This document shows positions 34,877 through 45,349 of a stretch of DNA of 64,000 nt, in pieces. Every line of letters starts with the position of its first letter. Position 1 is the first letter of the stretch. This DNA comes from Domibacillus iocasae (lineage in GTDB: Bacteria > Bacillota > Bacilli > Bacillales > Domibacillaceae): contig NZ_MAMP01000021.1 in assembly GCF_001750285.1 (NCBI RefSeq), positions 186,001 through 250,000 on the forward strand, read 5' to 3'. The position numbers were made by a program, and so were the translations under genes. Below the pieces are notes generated by a model. The model had not been told where the DNA came from, made no database searches, and was given only the letters and a program-made list of their open reading frames with translations.

Positions 34877-36964
34877 ATGAACGGATTACTATGGGTGAAT
34901 TTAATTGCTGCACTTTTTGTAATCGCTTACGCAGGTTACTTATTTATGTATTTATTGAAGACACGCTATGAATTCATTAAGCTCGGCAAAAAAGAAGAGT
35001 TTAACGGGAAAAAGGATGAACGGATCCAAAATATTATGGTCAACGTTTTCGGCCAGAAGAAGTTATTAAAAGACAAAAAAAGCGGTGCGATTCACGTCAT
35101 GTTTTTTTACGGCTTTTTGCTTGTCCAGCTTGGGGCGCTGGACTTTATTATAAAAGGAATCTTACCGGGTGCGCATTTACCGCTTGGTCCGCTTTATGGA
35201 CCCTTTACATTTTTCCAGGAACTTGTCACATTAATAATTCTCGTGGCGGTCGTCTGGGCTTTTTACCGCCGTTATATTGAAAAGCTCGTCCGCCTGAAAC
35301 GCGGCTGGAAAAGCGGCCTTGTCCTCATTTTTATCGGCTCGCTAATGGTATCGGTTTTAGTGGGCAATGGGATGTCGCTCATCTGGCATGAGGAAACGGT
35401 TCATTTTAGCTGGTCCGAACCGGTCGCATCTGTTATTGCGCTTATTTTCGCCGGCCTTTCAAAGCCAGTTGTCATCGGGTCGTTCTATGTAATGTGGTGG
35501 CTACACTTATTCGTGCTGCTGACGTTCCTTGTATATGTGCCGCAGTCGAAGCACGCGCACTTGATCGCAGGACCGGTAAACACATATTTTCACCGGTTGG
35601 ACAAGGCAGGCACACTGCGCAAAATTGATTTTGAAGACGAAACACAGGAATCATTTGGTGCTGGAAAAATTGAAGACTTTACACAGGCACAGATGATCGA
35701 TTTTTATGCGTGTGTAGAATGCGGCCGCTGCACGAATATGTGCCCGGCAACCGGAACAGGGAAAATGCTGTCACCGATGGATTTGATCGTGAAACTGCGT
35801 GACCACCTAACGTTTACCGGAGCGGCAGTAAAGTCCCAGCAGCCGTGGGTGCCGGCGTTTGCATTTGCGGATACCAAGGGAAACAAAATTGCAAATGGAA
35901 TTGATCCGTACAGCCCACAAATGATTGGTGACATCATTACGGAAGAAGAAATCTGGGCATGTACGACGTGCCGCAATTGTGAAGATCAGTGTCCAGTCAT
36001 GAACGAGCACGTAGATAAAATTATCGATATGCGCCGTTATCTCGTGCTGACAGAAGGAAAAATGAACCCGGATGCGCAGCGTGCGATGCAAAATATTGAG
36101 CGCCAGGGCAACCCGTGGGGATTAAACCGGAAAGATAAAGAAAAGTGGCGGGAGCTGCGCGATGACGTCCACATTCCAACGATGAAAGAAGCGCAAAAAG
36201 CGGGCGAAGAACCGGAATACTTATTCTGGGTCGGCTCCATGGGCGCGTTTGACAGCCGCAGCCAAAAAATTGCCCTGTCCTTTGCGAAGCTTATGAATGA
36301 AGCCGGTGTCTCCTTTGCTATTCTGGGTAACAAAGAAAAAAACTCCGGGGATACTCCGCGACGTCTGGGGAATGAATTTTTGTTTCAAGAGCTGGCAGCT
36401 TCAAATATTGCGGAATTTGAAAAAAACAACGTAAAAAAAATCGTCACCATTGACCCGCATGCGTACAATATTTTTAAAAGAGAGTATCCGGATTTCGGCT
36501 TTACAGCAGAGGTATACCATCATACTGAGTTATTAGATAAACTTGTGAAAGACGGAAAGATAAAGCCGCTGTACGCAGTCAACGAAAAAATCACGTTCCA
36601 TGATTCGTGCTACCTTGGCCGCTACAACAATGTATATGATCCGCCACGCGAAATTTTAGCTTCCATTCCGGGCGTCGAGCTTGTTGAAATGAAGCGAAAC
36701 CGCCAAGACGGCATGTGCTGCGGCGCAGGCGGCGGTATGATGTGGATGGAAGAGGATACGGGACACCGTGTCAATGTTGCCCGCACTGAACAGGCTCTTG
36801 CTGTCACTCCGTCTGTGATCAGTTCAGGATGCCCATTCTGTTTAACGATGCTCAGCGACGGAACGAAAGCGAAAGAAATAGAAGACAAAGTCGCAACCTA
36901 TGACATAGCAGAAATTTTAGAGAAATCCGTTTTCGGTACGCAGCAAGAAGCGAGTGCCTCATAA
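34877..36964 (+). CDS. fadF: Iron-sulfur oxidoreductase of fatty-acid oxidation (FadF-like)
   Basis: A 695-residue membrane iron-sulfur protein, YwjF/FadF type, thought to pass electrons from acyl-CoA dehydrogenase/ETF to the quinone pool. The N-terminal ~250 residues contain about six membrane helices (NarI-like). Two 4Fe-4S motifs follow, CVECGRCTNMCP and CTTCRNCEDQCP, then two heterodisulfide-reductase CCG-type segments, the last as MCCGAGGGMMWME. ATG 34877 (MNGLLWVNL) matches the homologue start and lies 10 bases after AAAGGA; an ATG at 34856 is a weaker alternative. It heads a beta-oxidation operon. Confidence 0.9.
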   Translation: MNGLLWVNLIAALFVIAYAGYLFMYLLKTRYEFIKLGKKEEFNGKKDERIQNIMVNVFGQKKLLKDKKSGAIHVMFFYGFLLVQLGALDFIIKGILPGAHLPLGPLYGPFTFFQELVTLIILVAVVWAFYRRYIEKLVRLKRGWKSGLVLIFIGSLMVSVLVGNGMSLIWHEETVHFSWSEPVASVIALIFAGLSKPVVIGSFYVMWWLHLFVLLTFLVYVPQSKHAHLIAGPVNTYFHRLDKAGTLRKIDFEDETQESFGAGKIEDFTQAQMIDFYACVECGRCTNMCPATGTGKMLSPMDLIVKLRDHLTFTGAAVKSQQPWVPAFAFADTKGNKIANGIDPYSPQMIGDIITEEEIWACTTCRNCEDQCPVMNEHVDKIIDMRRYLVLTEGKMNPDAQRAMQNIERQGNPWGLNRKDKEKWRELRDDVHIPTMKEAQKAGEEPEYLFWVGSMGAFDSRSQKIALSFAKLMNEAGVSFAILGNKEKNSGDTPRRLGNEFLFQELAASNIAEFEKNNVKKIVTIDPHAYNIFKREYPDFGFTAEVYHHTELLDKLVKDGKIKPLYAVNEKITFHDSCYLGRYNNVYDPPREILASIPGVELVEMKRNRQDGMCCGAGGGMMWMEEDTGHRVNVARTEQALAVTPSVISSGCPFCLTMLSDGTKAKEIEDKVATYDIAEILEKSVFGTQQEASAS

Positions 36965-36990
36965 GGGAAGCATTTGTTTGCTTCCCGTTT
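36964..36990 (+). other. Hairpin in the fadF-hbd gap
   Basis: GGGAAGCA / TGCTTCCC-type stem (GGGAAGCATTTGTTTGCTTCCC) immediately after the fadF stop. No T-run follows, so it is more likely an mRNA-processing or stability element than a terminator. Confidence 0.45.
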
Positions 36991-37013
36991 CCCGTTCTGA
37001 AGGAGGGCGTAAT

Positions 37014-37865
37014 GTGAAAATAAGAAAAATTATGGTGATTGGAGCCGGCCAGATGGGTTCCGGTATTGCTCAAGTGTGCGCGCAGGCTGGATATGATGTC
37101 ATTCTTTACGATATAAGTGAAGAAAACATAGAAAAAGGCATGCGGAATATTGAAAAAAATCTCGTGCGCCAAGTAGAAAAACAGCGCATGAATGAAGAAG
37201 GAAAAGAGGAGGTCCTGGCGAAAGTAACGCCGTCTGCTGCATTACAAGATGCGTCTTCCGTGGATCTGGTCATTGAAGCGGTTGTTGAAAGCATGAATGT
37301 GAAGCGGGATATTTTTGCACGGCTGGACGAAATCACACCGGACCATACGATTCTTGCTTCGAACACATCATCGCTGCCCGTTACAGAAATTGCAGCTGCA
37401 ACTGATCGTCCCGAAAAAGTAATCGGCATGCACTTTATGAACCCTGTTCCGGTAATGAAGCTTGTTGAAATTATCCGCGGACTGGCTACGTCGGATGAAG
37501 TATATAAAAAAATAGAAGAGGTAACAAAAGCAATCGGGAAAATGCCCGTTGAAGTAAACGACTTTCCCGGCTTTGTTTCAAACCGTATTTTAATGCCGAT
37601 GATTAACGAAGCCATCTACACGCTGTATGAAGGGATAGCGACGAAAGAAGCGATTGATGAGGTCATGAAGCTTGGGATGAATCATCCGATGGGTCCAATT
37701 CAGCTCGCTGATTTTATCGGACTCGATACATGCTTGTCGGTGATGGAAATTTTGCATGAAGGCTTTGGTGATGATAAATATCGGCCATGTCCGTTACTTC
37801 GGAAATATGTAAAAGCTGGCTGGGTTGGCAAAAAAGCGGGACGCGGATTTTACACCTACGATTAA
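37014..37865 (+). CDS. 3-hydroxybutyryl-CoA dehydrogenase
   Basis: A 283-residue NAD(P)-dependent 3-hydroxyacyl-CoA dehydrogenase, Hbd/MmgB type, interconverting 3-hydroxybutyryl-CoA and acetoacetyl-CoA. The Rossmann motif IGAGQMGSGIAQ is at the N-terminus; SNTSSLPVTEIA and IGMHFMNPVPVMKLVEII carry the catalytic Ser and His; the C-terminal helical domain includes LIMPMINEAI-like RILMPMINEAIYTL and MNHPMGPIQLADFIGLD. The GTG at 37014 follows GGAGGGCG. It lies between fadF and the acyl-CoA dehydrogenases, so it serves short-chain beta-oxidation. Confidence 0.93.
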   Translation: MKIRKIMVIGAGQMGSGIAQVCAQAGYDVILYDISEENIEKGMRNIEKNLVRQVEKQRMNEEGKEEVLAKVTPSAALQDASSVDLVIEAVVESMNVKRDIFARLDEITPDHTILASNTSSLPVTEIAAATDRPEKVIGMHFMNPVPVMKLVEIIRGLATSDEVYKKIEEVTKAIGKMPVEVNDFPGFVSNRILMPMINEAIYTLYEGIATKEAIDEVMKLGMNHPMGPIQLADFIGLDTCLSVMEILHEGFGDDKYRPCPLLRKYVKAGWVGKKAGRGFYTYD

Positions 37866-37879
37866 ACGGGGGGATCGAG

Positions 37880-38953
37880 ATGAACTTCGGGTTTACTGCT
37901 TCACAGCAGCAAATGCGTGACGCCGTCCGTTATTTTGCGGAAAACGTTGTCGCTTCATTTATTCCGCAAATGGAAGCGGGCGAATTTCCGTCTGCACTCG
38001 TACGGAAAATGGCGGAGCAGCAGTTGATGGGGATCACGATTCCGAAAACATATGGAGGAACCGGGCGCGATTTCATCTCGTACATCATCGCTATCCATGA
38101 ACTGTCAAAAGTAAGTGCGGCTGCCGGCGTTATTTTATCCGTCCATACATCAGTCGGCACCACTCCAATTTTATCGTTTGGGACAGAAGCACAAAAGCAA
38201 GCATACATTCCAAAGCTTGCTTCCGGTGAATGGCTCGGCGCTTTTTGCTTAACCGAGCCGTCCTCGGGTTCTGATGCGGGGTCTTTGAAAACAACCGCAC
38301 GCCGTGATGGAAACAGCTATATTTTAAACGGATCAAAGCTGTTTATTACAAACGGCGGCGCGGCGAATACATATATTGTGTTTGCCAGAGCAGAAGGAGG
38401 CATTACCGCTTTTATTGCACAAAAAAGCACGCCGGGTCTCATGATTGGCAAGGATGAGAAAAAGATGGGGCTGCACGGATCAAAAACAGTCTTCATCACA
38501 TTTGAGGACATGTGTATTCCACTTGCAAACAGGATTGGGGAAGAAGGAGACGGTTTTAAAATCGCTATGGCAAACCTCGATGGGGGACGAATTGGGATCG
38601 CTGCACAAGCGCTTGGCATTGCAGACGCGGCATATCAGTATGCGCAGGCACATCATCCAAACATACAGCTGGCTGACATGGCCGTGTCCGTTGAAGCAGC
38701 CAGACTGCTCGTATATCAGGCAGCTTTTCTGAGGTCGGCAGGACAGCAATGCGGAAAAGAAGCATCGATGGCAAAACTTTTTGCTTCAAAAGCGGCTGTG
38801 GCGGCAGCTACTGAATGTGTGCGGCAGATAGGGAGAAATGGAGCGGCGGAGAGGTATTTTCGTGATGCAAAAGTGACGGAAATTTACGAAGGTACATCAG
38901 AAATTCAACGGATTGTCATCAGCAAGCATTTAGCAAAGGGGATGGGAATATGA
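37880..38953 (+). CDS. Acyl-CoA dehydrogenase-like protein lacking two conserved segments
   Basis: A 357-residue acyl-CoA dehydrogenase homologue. The N-terminal and middle domains are conserved ([30 protein letters not shown]), and the C-terminal [10 protein letters not shown] with the Glu region is kept. Compared with the next gene it lacks about 11 residues where ERKQFGKPI (the FAD/dimer RxQFG motif) should be, reading [15 protein letters not shown], and about 5 residues including GGYGY, reading [13 protein letters not shown]. Both losses are in-frame. GGGGGGATCGAG precedes the ATG. It overlaps acdA by four bases. It may be inactive, have altered specificity, or pair with AcdA. Confidence 0.85.
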   Translation: MNFGFTASQQQMRDAVRYFAENVVASFIPQMEAGEFPSALVRKMAEQQLMGITIPKTYGGTGRDFISYIIAIHELSKVSAAAGVILSVHTSVGTTPILSFGTEAQKQAYIPKLASGEWLGAFCLTEPSSGSDAGSLKTTARRDGNSYILNGSKLFITNGGAANTYIVFARAEGGITAFIAQKSTPGLMIGKDEKKMGLHGSKTVFITFEDMCIPLANRIGEEGDGFKIAMANLDGGRIGIAAQALGIADAAYQYAQAHHPNIQLADMAVSVEAARLLVYQAAFLRSAGQQCGKEASMAKLFASKAAVAAATECVRQIGRNGAAERYFRDAKVTEIYEGTSEIQRIVISKHLAKGMGI

Positions 38954-40074
38954 ACTTTACACTATCAGAAGAACATAACATGATTCGCAAAATGGTACGG
39001 GACTTTGCCAAAAATGAAGTAGCACCGACCGCAGCCGAACGGGATGAGAAAGAGCGATTTGATATGGAGATTTTCCGTAAGATGGCGGAGCTTGGCTTAA
39101 CGGGCATCCCGTGGCCGGAAAAGTACGGCGGCATCGGCAGCGATTATCTTGCGTATTGTATTGCGGTCGAAGAATTATCCCGTGTATGTGCATCAACCGG
39201 AGTGACGTTATCTGCGCACACGTCGCTTGCCGGCTGGCCTATTTATACGTTCGGCACTGAAGAGCAAAAAATACGGTATTTAAAGCCGATGGCACAAGGA
39301 GAAAAAATCGGGGCTTATGGATTGACGGAATCCGGAAGTGGTTCGGATGCGGGAGGTATGAAAACGACTGCCCGCCGCAGCGGCGAAAACTTTATTTTAA
39401 ATGGATCAAAAATCTTCATTACAAATGGCGGCATTGCGGACATTTACATTGTGTTTGCGGCAGCGGAAGAAGGCATCACATCGTTTATTGTTGAAAAAGA
39501 GTTCACCGGATTTTCCATCGGCAAAAAAGAACAAAAAATGGGCATCCGTTCCTCGCCGACAACAGAGATTATCTTTGACAATTGCCACGTTCCGGCGGAA
39601 AACGTACTTGGTGAAATTGGAAGCGGTTTTAAAATCGCGATGATGACGCTTGACGGTGGACGCAATGGCATTGCAGCGCAGGCAGTCGGCATTGCGCAAG
39701 GGGCGCTTGATGCAGCACTCCTTTATGCGCAGGAGCGTAAACAATTCGGCAAGCCGATTATGGCCAATCAAGGCATTTCATTTAAGCTGGCGGATATGGC
39801 CACGTCGATCGAAGCAGCCAGGCTGCTTACCTATCAAGCAGCCTGGCTGGAAACGGAAGGAAAGCCGTATGGGAAAGCGTCGGCGATGTCGAAGCTGATG
39901 GCTGGTGATACAGCAATGAATGTTACAACAGAAGCCGTGCAAATTTTTGGGGGCTACGGCTATACGAAAGACTATCCGGTCGAGCGGTTTATGCGTGACG
40001 CGAAAATTACGCAAATTTATGAAGGGACGCAGGAAATTCAGCGCCTCGTTATTTCCAGAATGTTAACAAAGTAA
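38950..40074 (+). CDS. acdA: Short/medium-chain acyl-CoA dehydrogenase
   Basis: A 374-residue flavoenzyme introducing the trans-2 double bond in acyl-CoA. All family landmarks are present: [60 protein letters not shown] and [14 protein letters not shown] with the catalytic Glu. The start ATG overlaps the preceding stop (ATGA), with AAGGGG upstream. In B. subtilis acdA is likewise placed between fadF and rpoE. Electrons would pass through ETF, which is not in the window, to FadF. Confidence 0.93.
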   Translation: MNFTLSEEHNMIRKMVRDFAKNEVAPTAAERDEKERFDMEIFRKMAELGLTGIPWPEKYGGIGSDYLAYCIAVEELSRVCASTGVTLSAHTSLAGWPIYTFGTEEQKIRYLKPMAQGEKIGAYGLTESGSGSDAGGMKTTARRSGENFILNGSKIFITNGGIADIYIVFAAAEEGITSFIVEKEFTGFSIGKKEQKMGIRSSPTTEIIFDNCHVPAENVLGEIGSGFKIAMMTLDGGRNGIAAQAVGIAQGALDAALLYAQERKQFGKPIMANQGISFKLADMATSIEAARLLTYQAAWLETEGKPYGKASAMSKLMAGDTAMNVTTEAVQIFGGYGYTKDYPVERFMRDAKITQIYEGTQEIQRLVISRMLTK

Positions 40075-40088
40075 GGGTGTGTAAAAAA

Positions 40089-40736
40089 ATGGAACGAACG
40101 AAACGACCTGTGCAAACATCGGTGAAAGACAAACAGCTTATTGAAAAGCGCCGGGGAGAAATGATTCGCGGTTCTGTGCAGCTTTTTAAGCAAAAAGGAT
40201 TTCATCGGACAACAACCCGTGAAATTGCGAAAGCGGCGGGTTTTAGCATTGGTACGCTATATGAGTACATTCGGACAAAAGAGGATGTCCTTTACCTTGT
40301 CTGTGACAGCATTTATGATCAAGTTAAAAAACGGCTGGAGCAAATTGATCTCGAACAAGGGACGCTGGAAAGTTTAAAGCTTGGAATCAGCTATTATTTT
40401 CATGTGATTGATGAAATGCAGGATGAAGTACTTGTTATGTACCAGGAAGCAAAGTCGCTTTCAAAAGATGCGCTGCCTTATGTGCTGCAAAAAGAAGTAG
40501 AGATGACGGGCATGTTTGAGACACTCATTCAGCGCTGCGTCGATCGTGGTGTGATAGAAATGAGCGAAGCATATGTTCATTTGCTGGCGCAAAATATTTT
40601 TGTGCAAGGACAAATGTGGGGGTTCCGCCGCTGGATGCTGCAAAAAAGCTTTACATTAGAGGAATACATTTTTTTACAGACGGATTTGCTTTTAGAAGGA
40701 ATCAAGGGATATCAAAAAAACTCCGCTCTCAACTGA
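40089..40736 (+). CDS. TetR-family regulator of fatty-acid degradation (FadR-like)
   Basis: A 215-residue TetR repressor. The N-terminal HTH is MIRGSVQLFKQKGFHRTTTREIAKAAGFSIGTLYEYIRTKEDVL (about residues 22-65), and the remaining ~150 residues form an acyl-CoA-binding-type helical domain (WGFRRWML in helix 8). It is the last gene of the fadF operon and probably binds the TGAATG-CT-CATTCA palindrome in the operon promoter. The ATG at 40089 is ten bases after AAGGGTG; a GTG at 40077 is possible. A hairpin formed with the convergent gene overlaps its stop. Confidence 0.88.
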   Translation: MERTKRPVQTSVKDKQLIEKRRGEMIRGSVQLFKQKGFHRTTTREIAKAAGFSIGTLYEYIRTKEDVLYLVCDSIYDQVKKRLEQIDLEQGTLESLKLGISYYFHVIDEMQDEVLVMYQEAKSLSKDALPYVLQKEVEMTGMFETLIQRCVDRGVIEMSEAYVHLLAQNIFVQGQMWGFRRWMLQKSFTLEEYIFLQTDLLLEGIKGYQKNSALN

Positions 40737-40746
40737 GAGCGGAGCG
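40722..40746. terminator. Bidirectional terminator after the TetR gene
   Basis: Stem CTCCGCTCTC / GAGAGCGGAG with loop AACT; the TetR stop codon lies in the loop. TTCTTTTT follows on the plus strand. Confidence 0.75.
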
Positions 40747-40754
40747 GATTCTTT

Positions 40755-41753
40755 TTATAACAAGCCGTCACGATCTTTCCGGAGTTTATCTTTTCCGACT
40801 ACGCTGCCGTCTTCTTCTATATGGGCTTCTTCACGGCGAACCGTATCACGAACCGTTTCTGTATCTTCTACTTTACGCTTGCCAATAACGATTTCTTCTG
40901 TAACAACCGGTTTTTTCGTCACTTCGACGCGCTCTTCCGTAATTGGCACTCGAATCGTTTCCCCGTCCTCTTTAAATGCAGGGTCTCGCTCGTCAAATGC
41001 GGTTAAATCATTATCTGTTGCTGTAAGATCACCTTCTGTCACAGGGCGGCGCTCAACAAATACTTCTTCGCGCTCAACTGGCACGTCAATGACCTGCTCT
41101 TCCTCAATCACTTCTTTTTCAACATAAACCTCGCCCGTTTGAACGCGTTCTTTATTTACATTTAAGCGTTCTTCATGCAAACGCAGCGTTTCTTCTTCTC
41201 TTAATGTATCATCTGAACGCAATGAGTCGTTTTCTGTATACAAATTGCTGCCTAAATTAGCGTCTGTTTTATCCGCTGATGTAAGGGAGCCGGAGCGGTT
41301 TGTATTTAAGTCGTTAAGCCGGTCATAATCAATCGGTTCTAAACGCTCTCCATTTAGATCCGCCGTATTTCCATTAGCAATGCCGACTGTTCTGCTTGGA
41401 TCATACTCACTGTCGTAGCGGCTGCCATAATCACGGTCTACATATAAAAGCATGCCTCCGTTTTCGATGTCGTTATAGTAGCGGTCTGATTCTTCATCTG
41501 AAAGCCCCATATTGCAGAATCCATCGCGGATCGGATCGACGCCGGATAAGAATGACATAAAACGGTCACCCCAAGAGCCGCCTGCCGTTTCAACTTCGGC
41601 ATTTGTCCGGCCGCGTACCATTGAAACGGCATCTTTGTCCTTTACTGTAATGTACATATCTTCTTCTGCATAGCCGTTTGTTTTTAGTTCGTCCATTTTA
41701 GCCATTAAATCTGTTTCATTGTGATATACGCCAATAAATTTTTTATTATCCAT
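40755..41753 (-). CDS. Stress protein with YflT/GSP17M-like N-terminus and DUF2382 (YsnF/AvaK) C-terminus
   Basis: A 332-residue hydrophilic protein. Residues 1-105 (FIGVYHNETDLMAKMDELKT, MYITVKDKDAVSMVRG) match the general stress protein 17M-type domain; the C-terminal ~130 residues match DUF2382, with repeated segments such as VPVEREEVFVERRPV, VPITEERVEVTKKPVVTEE and VEDTETVRDTVRREE. The middle is charged and probably disordered. Its role in stress resistance is not defined. A sigma-B-type promoter lies upstream (see 41809-41833), and AGGAGGATT precedes the ATG. Confidence 0.87.
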   Translation of the reverse strand: MDNKKFIGVYHNETDLMAKMDELKTNGYAEEDMYITVKDKDAVSMVRGRTNAEVETAGGSWGDRFMSFLSGVDPIRDGFCNMGLSDEESDRYYNDIENGGMLLYVDRDYGSRYDSEYDPSRTVGIANGNTADLNGERLEPIDYDRLNDLNTNRSGSLTSADKTDANLGSNLYTENDSLRSDDTLREEETLRLHEERLNVNKERVQTGEVYVEKEVIEEEQVIDVPVEREEVFVERRPVTEGDLTATDNDLTAFDERDPAFKEDGETIRVPITEERVEVTKKPVVTEEIVIGKRKVEDTETVRDTVRREEAHIEEDGSVVGKDKLRKDRDGLL

Positions 41754-41808
41754 GATGTTATAATCCTCCTGAAAAAAATTTTTGTTTTTTGCTGTGTCTG
41801 CTTTTTAA

Positions 41809-41833
41809 TTACCCGGCGTACATAACCCAAAAC
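41809..41833 (-). promoter_or_regulatory. Sigma-B-type promoter of the DUF2382 stress gene
   Basis: On the minus strand GTTTTG (41833-41828), a 13-base spacer and GGGTAA (41814-41809) fit the general-stress consensus GTTTaa-N12-15-GGGTAt. The start codon is about 56 bases downstream. Confidence 0.7.
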
Positions 41834-42035
41834 ACTACAGCTTGAAAATGATTATAAGGACGCATACCTATGCCGAAAGTTTCTTTTTCGCCCAAAGTCG
41901 AGTTATTTTTTAAAAAAGCGGGAATAATTATTAATAAATTTACATTTCATACATATTCTTATTATAGTAAGAAGATATACTGTGAATACAAATTAGAAAA
42001 TAATCGAAAACTGTCGATTGAAAGGGCGTGAAAGA

Positions 42036-42257
42036 TTGAAGCAGTTTCTTAACTACGTAACAATCGCCGTGGTCTCAATTGGATCTTACTGGCTTTATAT
42101 GAAACAATTTGGGGCTATTCCGTTCTTGCTTCTTTCGATTTTTTTCTTTTATAAAACGTATGACGAAGTAACAGGACGGGCAAAAAAGCGCCGAGAAACG
42201 AAGCAAATAAGCCATTCCGCTGCTCCCGCAGGAAAAAAAACAGAAATCATCACATAA
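42036..42257 (+). CDS. Small membrane protein of unknown function (73 aa)
   Basis: A 73-residue protein with two adjacent hydrophobic segments (FLNYVTIAVVSIGSYWLY and AIPFLLLSIFFFYKTY) followed by a basic, Lys/Arg/Ser-rich cytoplasmic tail. I do not recognise a named family. The TTG at 42036 is chosen because AAAGGG lies nine bases upstream; an earlier TTG at 42018 lacks a ribosome binding site. A terminator follows directly. It lies just upstream of rpoE but in a separate transcription unit. Confidence 0.7.
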   Translation: MKQFLNYVTIAVVSIGSYWLYMKQFGAIPFLLLSIFFFYKTYDEVTGRAKKRRETKQISHSAAPAGKKTEIIT

Positions 42258-42281
42258 ATATGGCGTAGAGCCATATTTTTT
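42256..42281 (+). terminator. Rho-independent terminator before rpoE
   Basis: Stem AAATATGGC / GCCATATTT followed by TTTTG. Confidence 0.75.
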
Positions 42282-42354
42282 GTTTATAATGGAGAATATG
42301 CCAAAAACGTTTTTGCTCTTTTTTTGGGCGTGCAAATAGAGAAGGGAAGTGCGG

Positions 42355-42921
42355 ATGGTGAGCTTGCAACAACATTCGAAAGAACAATTAAAAGAAATGT
42401 CATTCCTTGAACTGGCACATTTGATCCTTGCTGATAAACATGAGCCGGTTTCGTTTAAAGATCTGCTTGCTGAAATTAAAAAGCATTTGGAGATTTCAGA
42501 ACAAGAAGTAAAATCCCGTATGGTTCAGTTCTATACAGATCTGAATATTGATGGGAGCTTCTTACCGCTTGGTGACAATCGCTGGGGGCTTCGCGCTTGG
42601 TATCCGGTTGAAAAGCTGGAAGAAGAAACGACGAACGCACCAGTGAAAACACGTAAGAAAAAAGCGAAAAAAGTTGTTGAGGATGATTTTGAAGAAGAAG
42701 TCCTCGAAGAAGAAGAAGTCCTCGTTGATTTTGATGACGATGATGATTTCGATGATGTGGAAGACGATCTTGACATTGACGAAGATGATGACGATGACGA
42801 TCTGGACGACGATCTTGAAGATGACCTGGACGTTGAAATCGATGAAGATCTTAAAGACGACGAAGATGAATTTGAGGAAGAAGAAGGCGCCGAGGATGAG
42901 TACGACCTCGGTGATAAATAA
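42355..42921 (+). CDS. rpoE: DNA-directed RNA polymerase delta subunit
   Basis: The delta subunit promotes RNA polymerase recycling and tunes promoter sensitivity in Firmicutes. The 188-residue protein has an N-terminal HARE-HTH domain (about 1-90: SKEQLKEMSFLELAHLIL, MVQFYTDLNIDGSFLPLGDN, WGLRAWYPVEKL), a Lys-rich linker (KTRKKKAKK) and a C-terminal Asp/Glu tail of about 80 residues that mimics nucleic acid. The ATG at 42355 lies seven bases after GAAGGGA. It lies directly upstream of pyrG as in B. subtilis. Confidence 0.94.
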   Translation: MVSLQQHSKEQLKEMSFLELAHLILADKHEPVSFKDLLAEIKKHLEISEQEVKSRMVQFYTDLNIDGSFLPLGDNRWGLRAWYPVEKLEEETTNAPVKTRKKKAKKVVEDDFEEEVLEEEEVLVDFDDDDDFDDVEDDLDIDEDDDDDDLDDDLEDDLDVEIDEDLKDDEDEFEEEEGAEDEYDLGDK

Positions 42922-42935
42922 ACAAGAATCTTCCC

Positions 42936-42977
42936 TTGACTATTTCATTCGTGAATTGTAGTATGTTATTTGGGCTC
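42936..42977 (+). promoter_or_regulatory. pyrG promoter with GGGCTC transcription start
   Basis: TTGACT (42936-42941), a 17-base spacer and TAGTAT (42959-42964) place the start at G42972, giving a transcript beginning GGGCUC. In B. subtilis such a start permits reiterative G addition at pyrG when CTP is scarce. Confidence 0.75.
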
Positions 42978-43002
42978 TTTATGAGACGATGAATTTAGTC
43001 GA

Positions 43003-43041
43003 TAACGCTCCTCTTACTGAGAAGTAAGCGGGGCGTTTTTT
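43003..43041 (+). promoter_or_regulatory. pyrG leader attenuator (intrinsic terminator)
   Basis: AACGCTCCTCTTAC / GTAAGCGGGGCGTT forms a 14-position stem with one mismatch and one wobble, followed by TTTTTT, between the promoter and pyrG. The pyrimidine-rich left arm CTCCTCTT could pair with a poly-G 5' end to prevent termination. Confidence 0.78.
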
Positions 43042-43061
43042 GTATTTTTTTAAAGAATTAA

Positions 43062-44684
<1,623 letters not shown>

Positions 44685-44689
44685 ATATG

Positions 44690-44719
44690 AAGGACCTGTC
44701 GAATTAGACAGGTCCTTTT
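44690..44719. terminator. Bidirectional terminator between pyrG and ywjG
   Basis: Stem AAGGACCTGTC / GACAGGTCCTT with loop GAATTA and a T-run. Confidence 0.85.
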
Positions 44720-44770
44720 CTGTATTTTACGTTGGAGGATTTTTTCTCTTTTTACGCGTGATGTTTAAAC

Positions 44771-45298
44771 TTACCCTTCTTCATACTCTGCTATAATTTC
44801 TTCAATCGTCATTTTCATCAAAAAGTATACATACAAACCTGCAATAGAAGAAGGGAATCCAGTTCGTCCGCCGTCATCATCCGGCAGCAAGCCTTTTGTC
44901 AGGCGTAAATCGATAAACACATCAGCTGTCTCATCGATGCCGGCTTCAGCTTTTTTAGACGCTATGGCTGCAAAAGGAATTCCCTCTGCCGCCAGTTTTT
45001 TAGCCAGATGAACCGCATCTGGATCATCTGAAAAACGAGTAGCTATAAGCACGCGGTCGGCTTCGGTCAGCTGGGTGTCTTCGGTCCAGCGCTTTACGCT
45101 ACTCAGTACTTCGGCACCAAATACTGCTTCGGTTTCAATTGCGGCCATCTCGCTGAATCCTTTCATATATATAGAACCCTCGCTCATAAAACTTTGCGCC
45201 AGCAATCGTCCCGCGTCTTCAATCGCAAACTCTTCTTTTTCACTGATTCGTTTCAGCAAGCCGCTTAGCTGTGTCATAAACATTTTCGACAAATCCAA
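44771..45298 (-). CDS. ywjG: YwjG family protein (DUF2529)
   Basis: A 175-residue soluble protein identified as YwjG/DUF2529 by its location between pyrG and spo0F and by its pattern, a SIS-like alpha/beta fold (GRLLAQSFMSEGSIYMKGFSE, ADRVLIATRFSDDPDAVHLAKKLAAEG). The function is not known. The gene is on the strand opposite to pyrG and spo0F. The ATG lies near 45298 after AAAAGAGTGATTGGA. No catalytic motif is evident. Confidence 0.83.
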   Translation of the reverse strand: MDLSKMFMTQLSGLLKRISEKEEFAIEDAGRLLAQSFMSEGSIYMKGFSEMAAIETEAVFGAEVLSSVKRWTEDTQLTEADRVLIATRFSDDPDAVHLAKKLAAEGIPFAAIASKKAEAGIDETADVFIDLRLTKGLLPDDDGGRTGFPSSIAGLYVYFLMKMTIEEIIAEYEEG

Positions 45299-45349
45299 TC
45301 ACTCTTTTCTTTTTTCTACATTATAAGTGAAGTTCTCCTAAAAACGCAC

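Noticed and set aside
36962-36990. Terminator between fadF and hbd
   Set aside because: The hairpin lacks a T-run and the downstream genes have no promoter of their own, so the operon probably reads through.
41870-42031. 53-codon frame starting MPKVSFSPKVELFFKKAG between the stress gene and the small membrane-protein gene
   Set aside because: AAGGA precedes it at a usable distance, but the second half is AT-driven low-quality sequence and it covers the promoter region of the next gene; not supported enough to list as a gene.
42670-42915. Simple GAT/GAA repeats in rpoE
   Set aside because: This is the normal Asp/Glu-rich tail of the delta subunit, not a microsatellite of special note.
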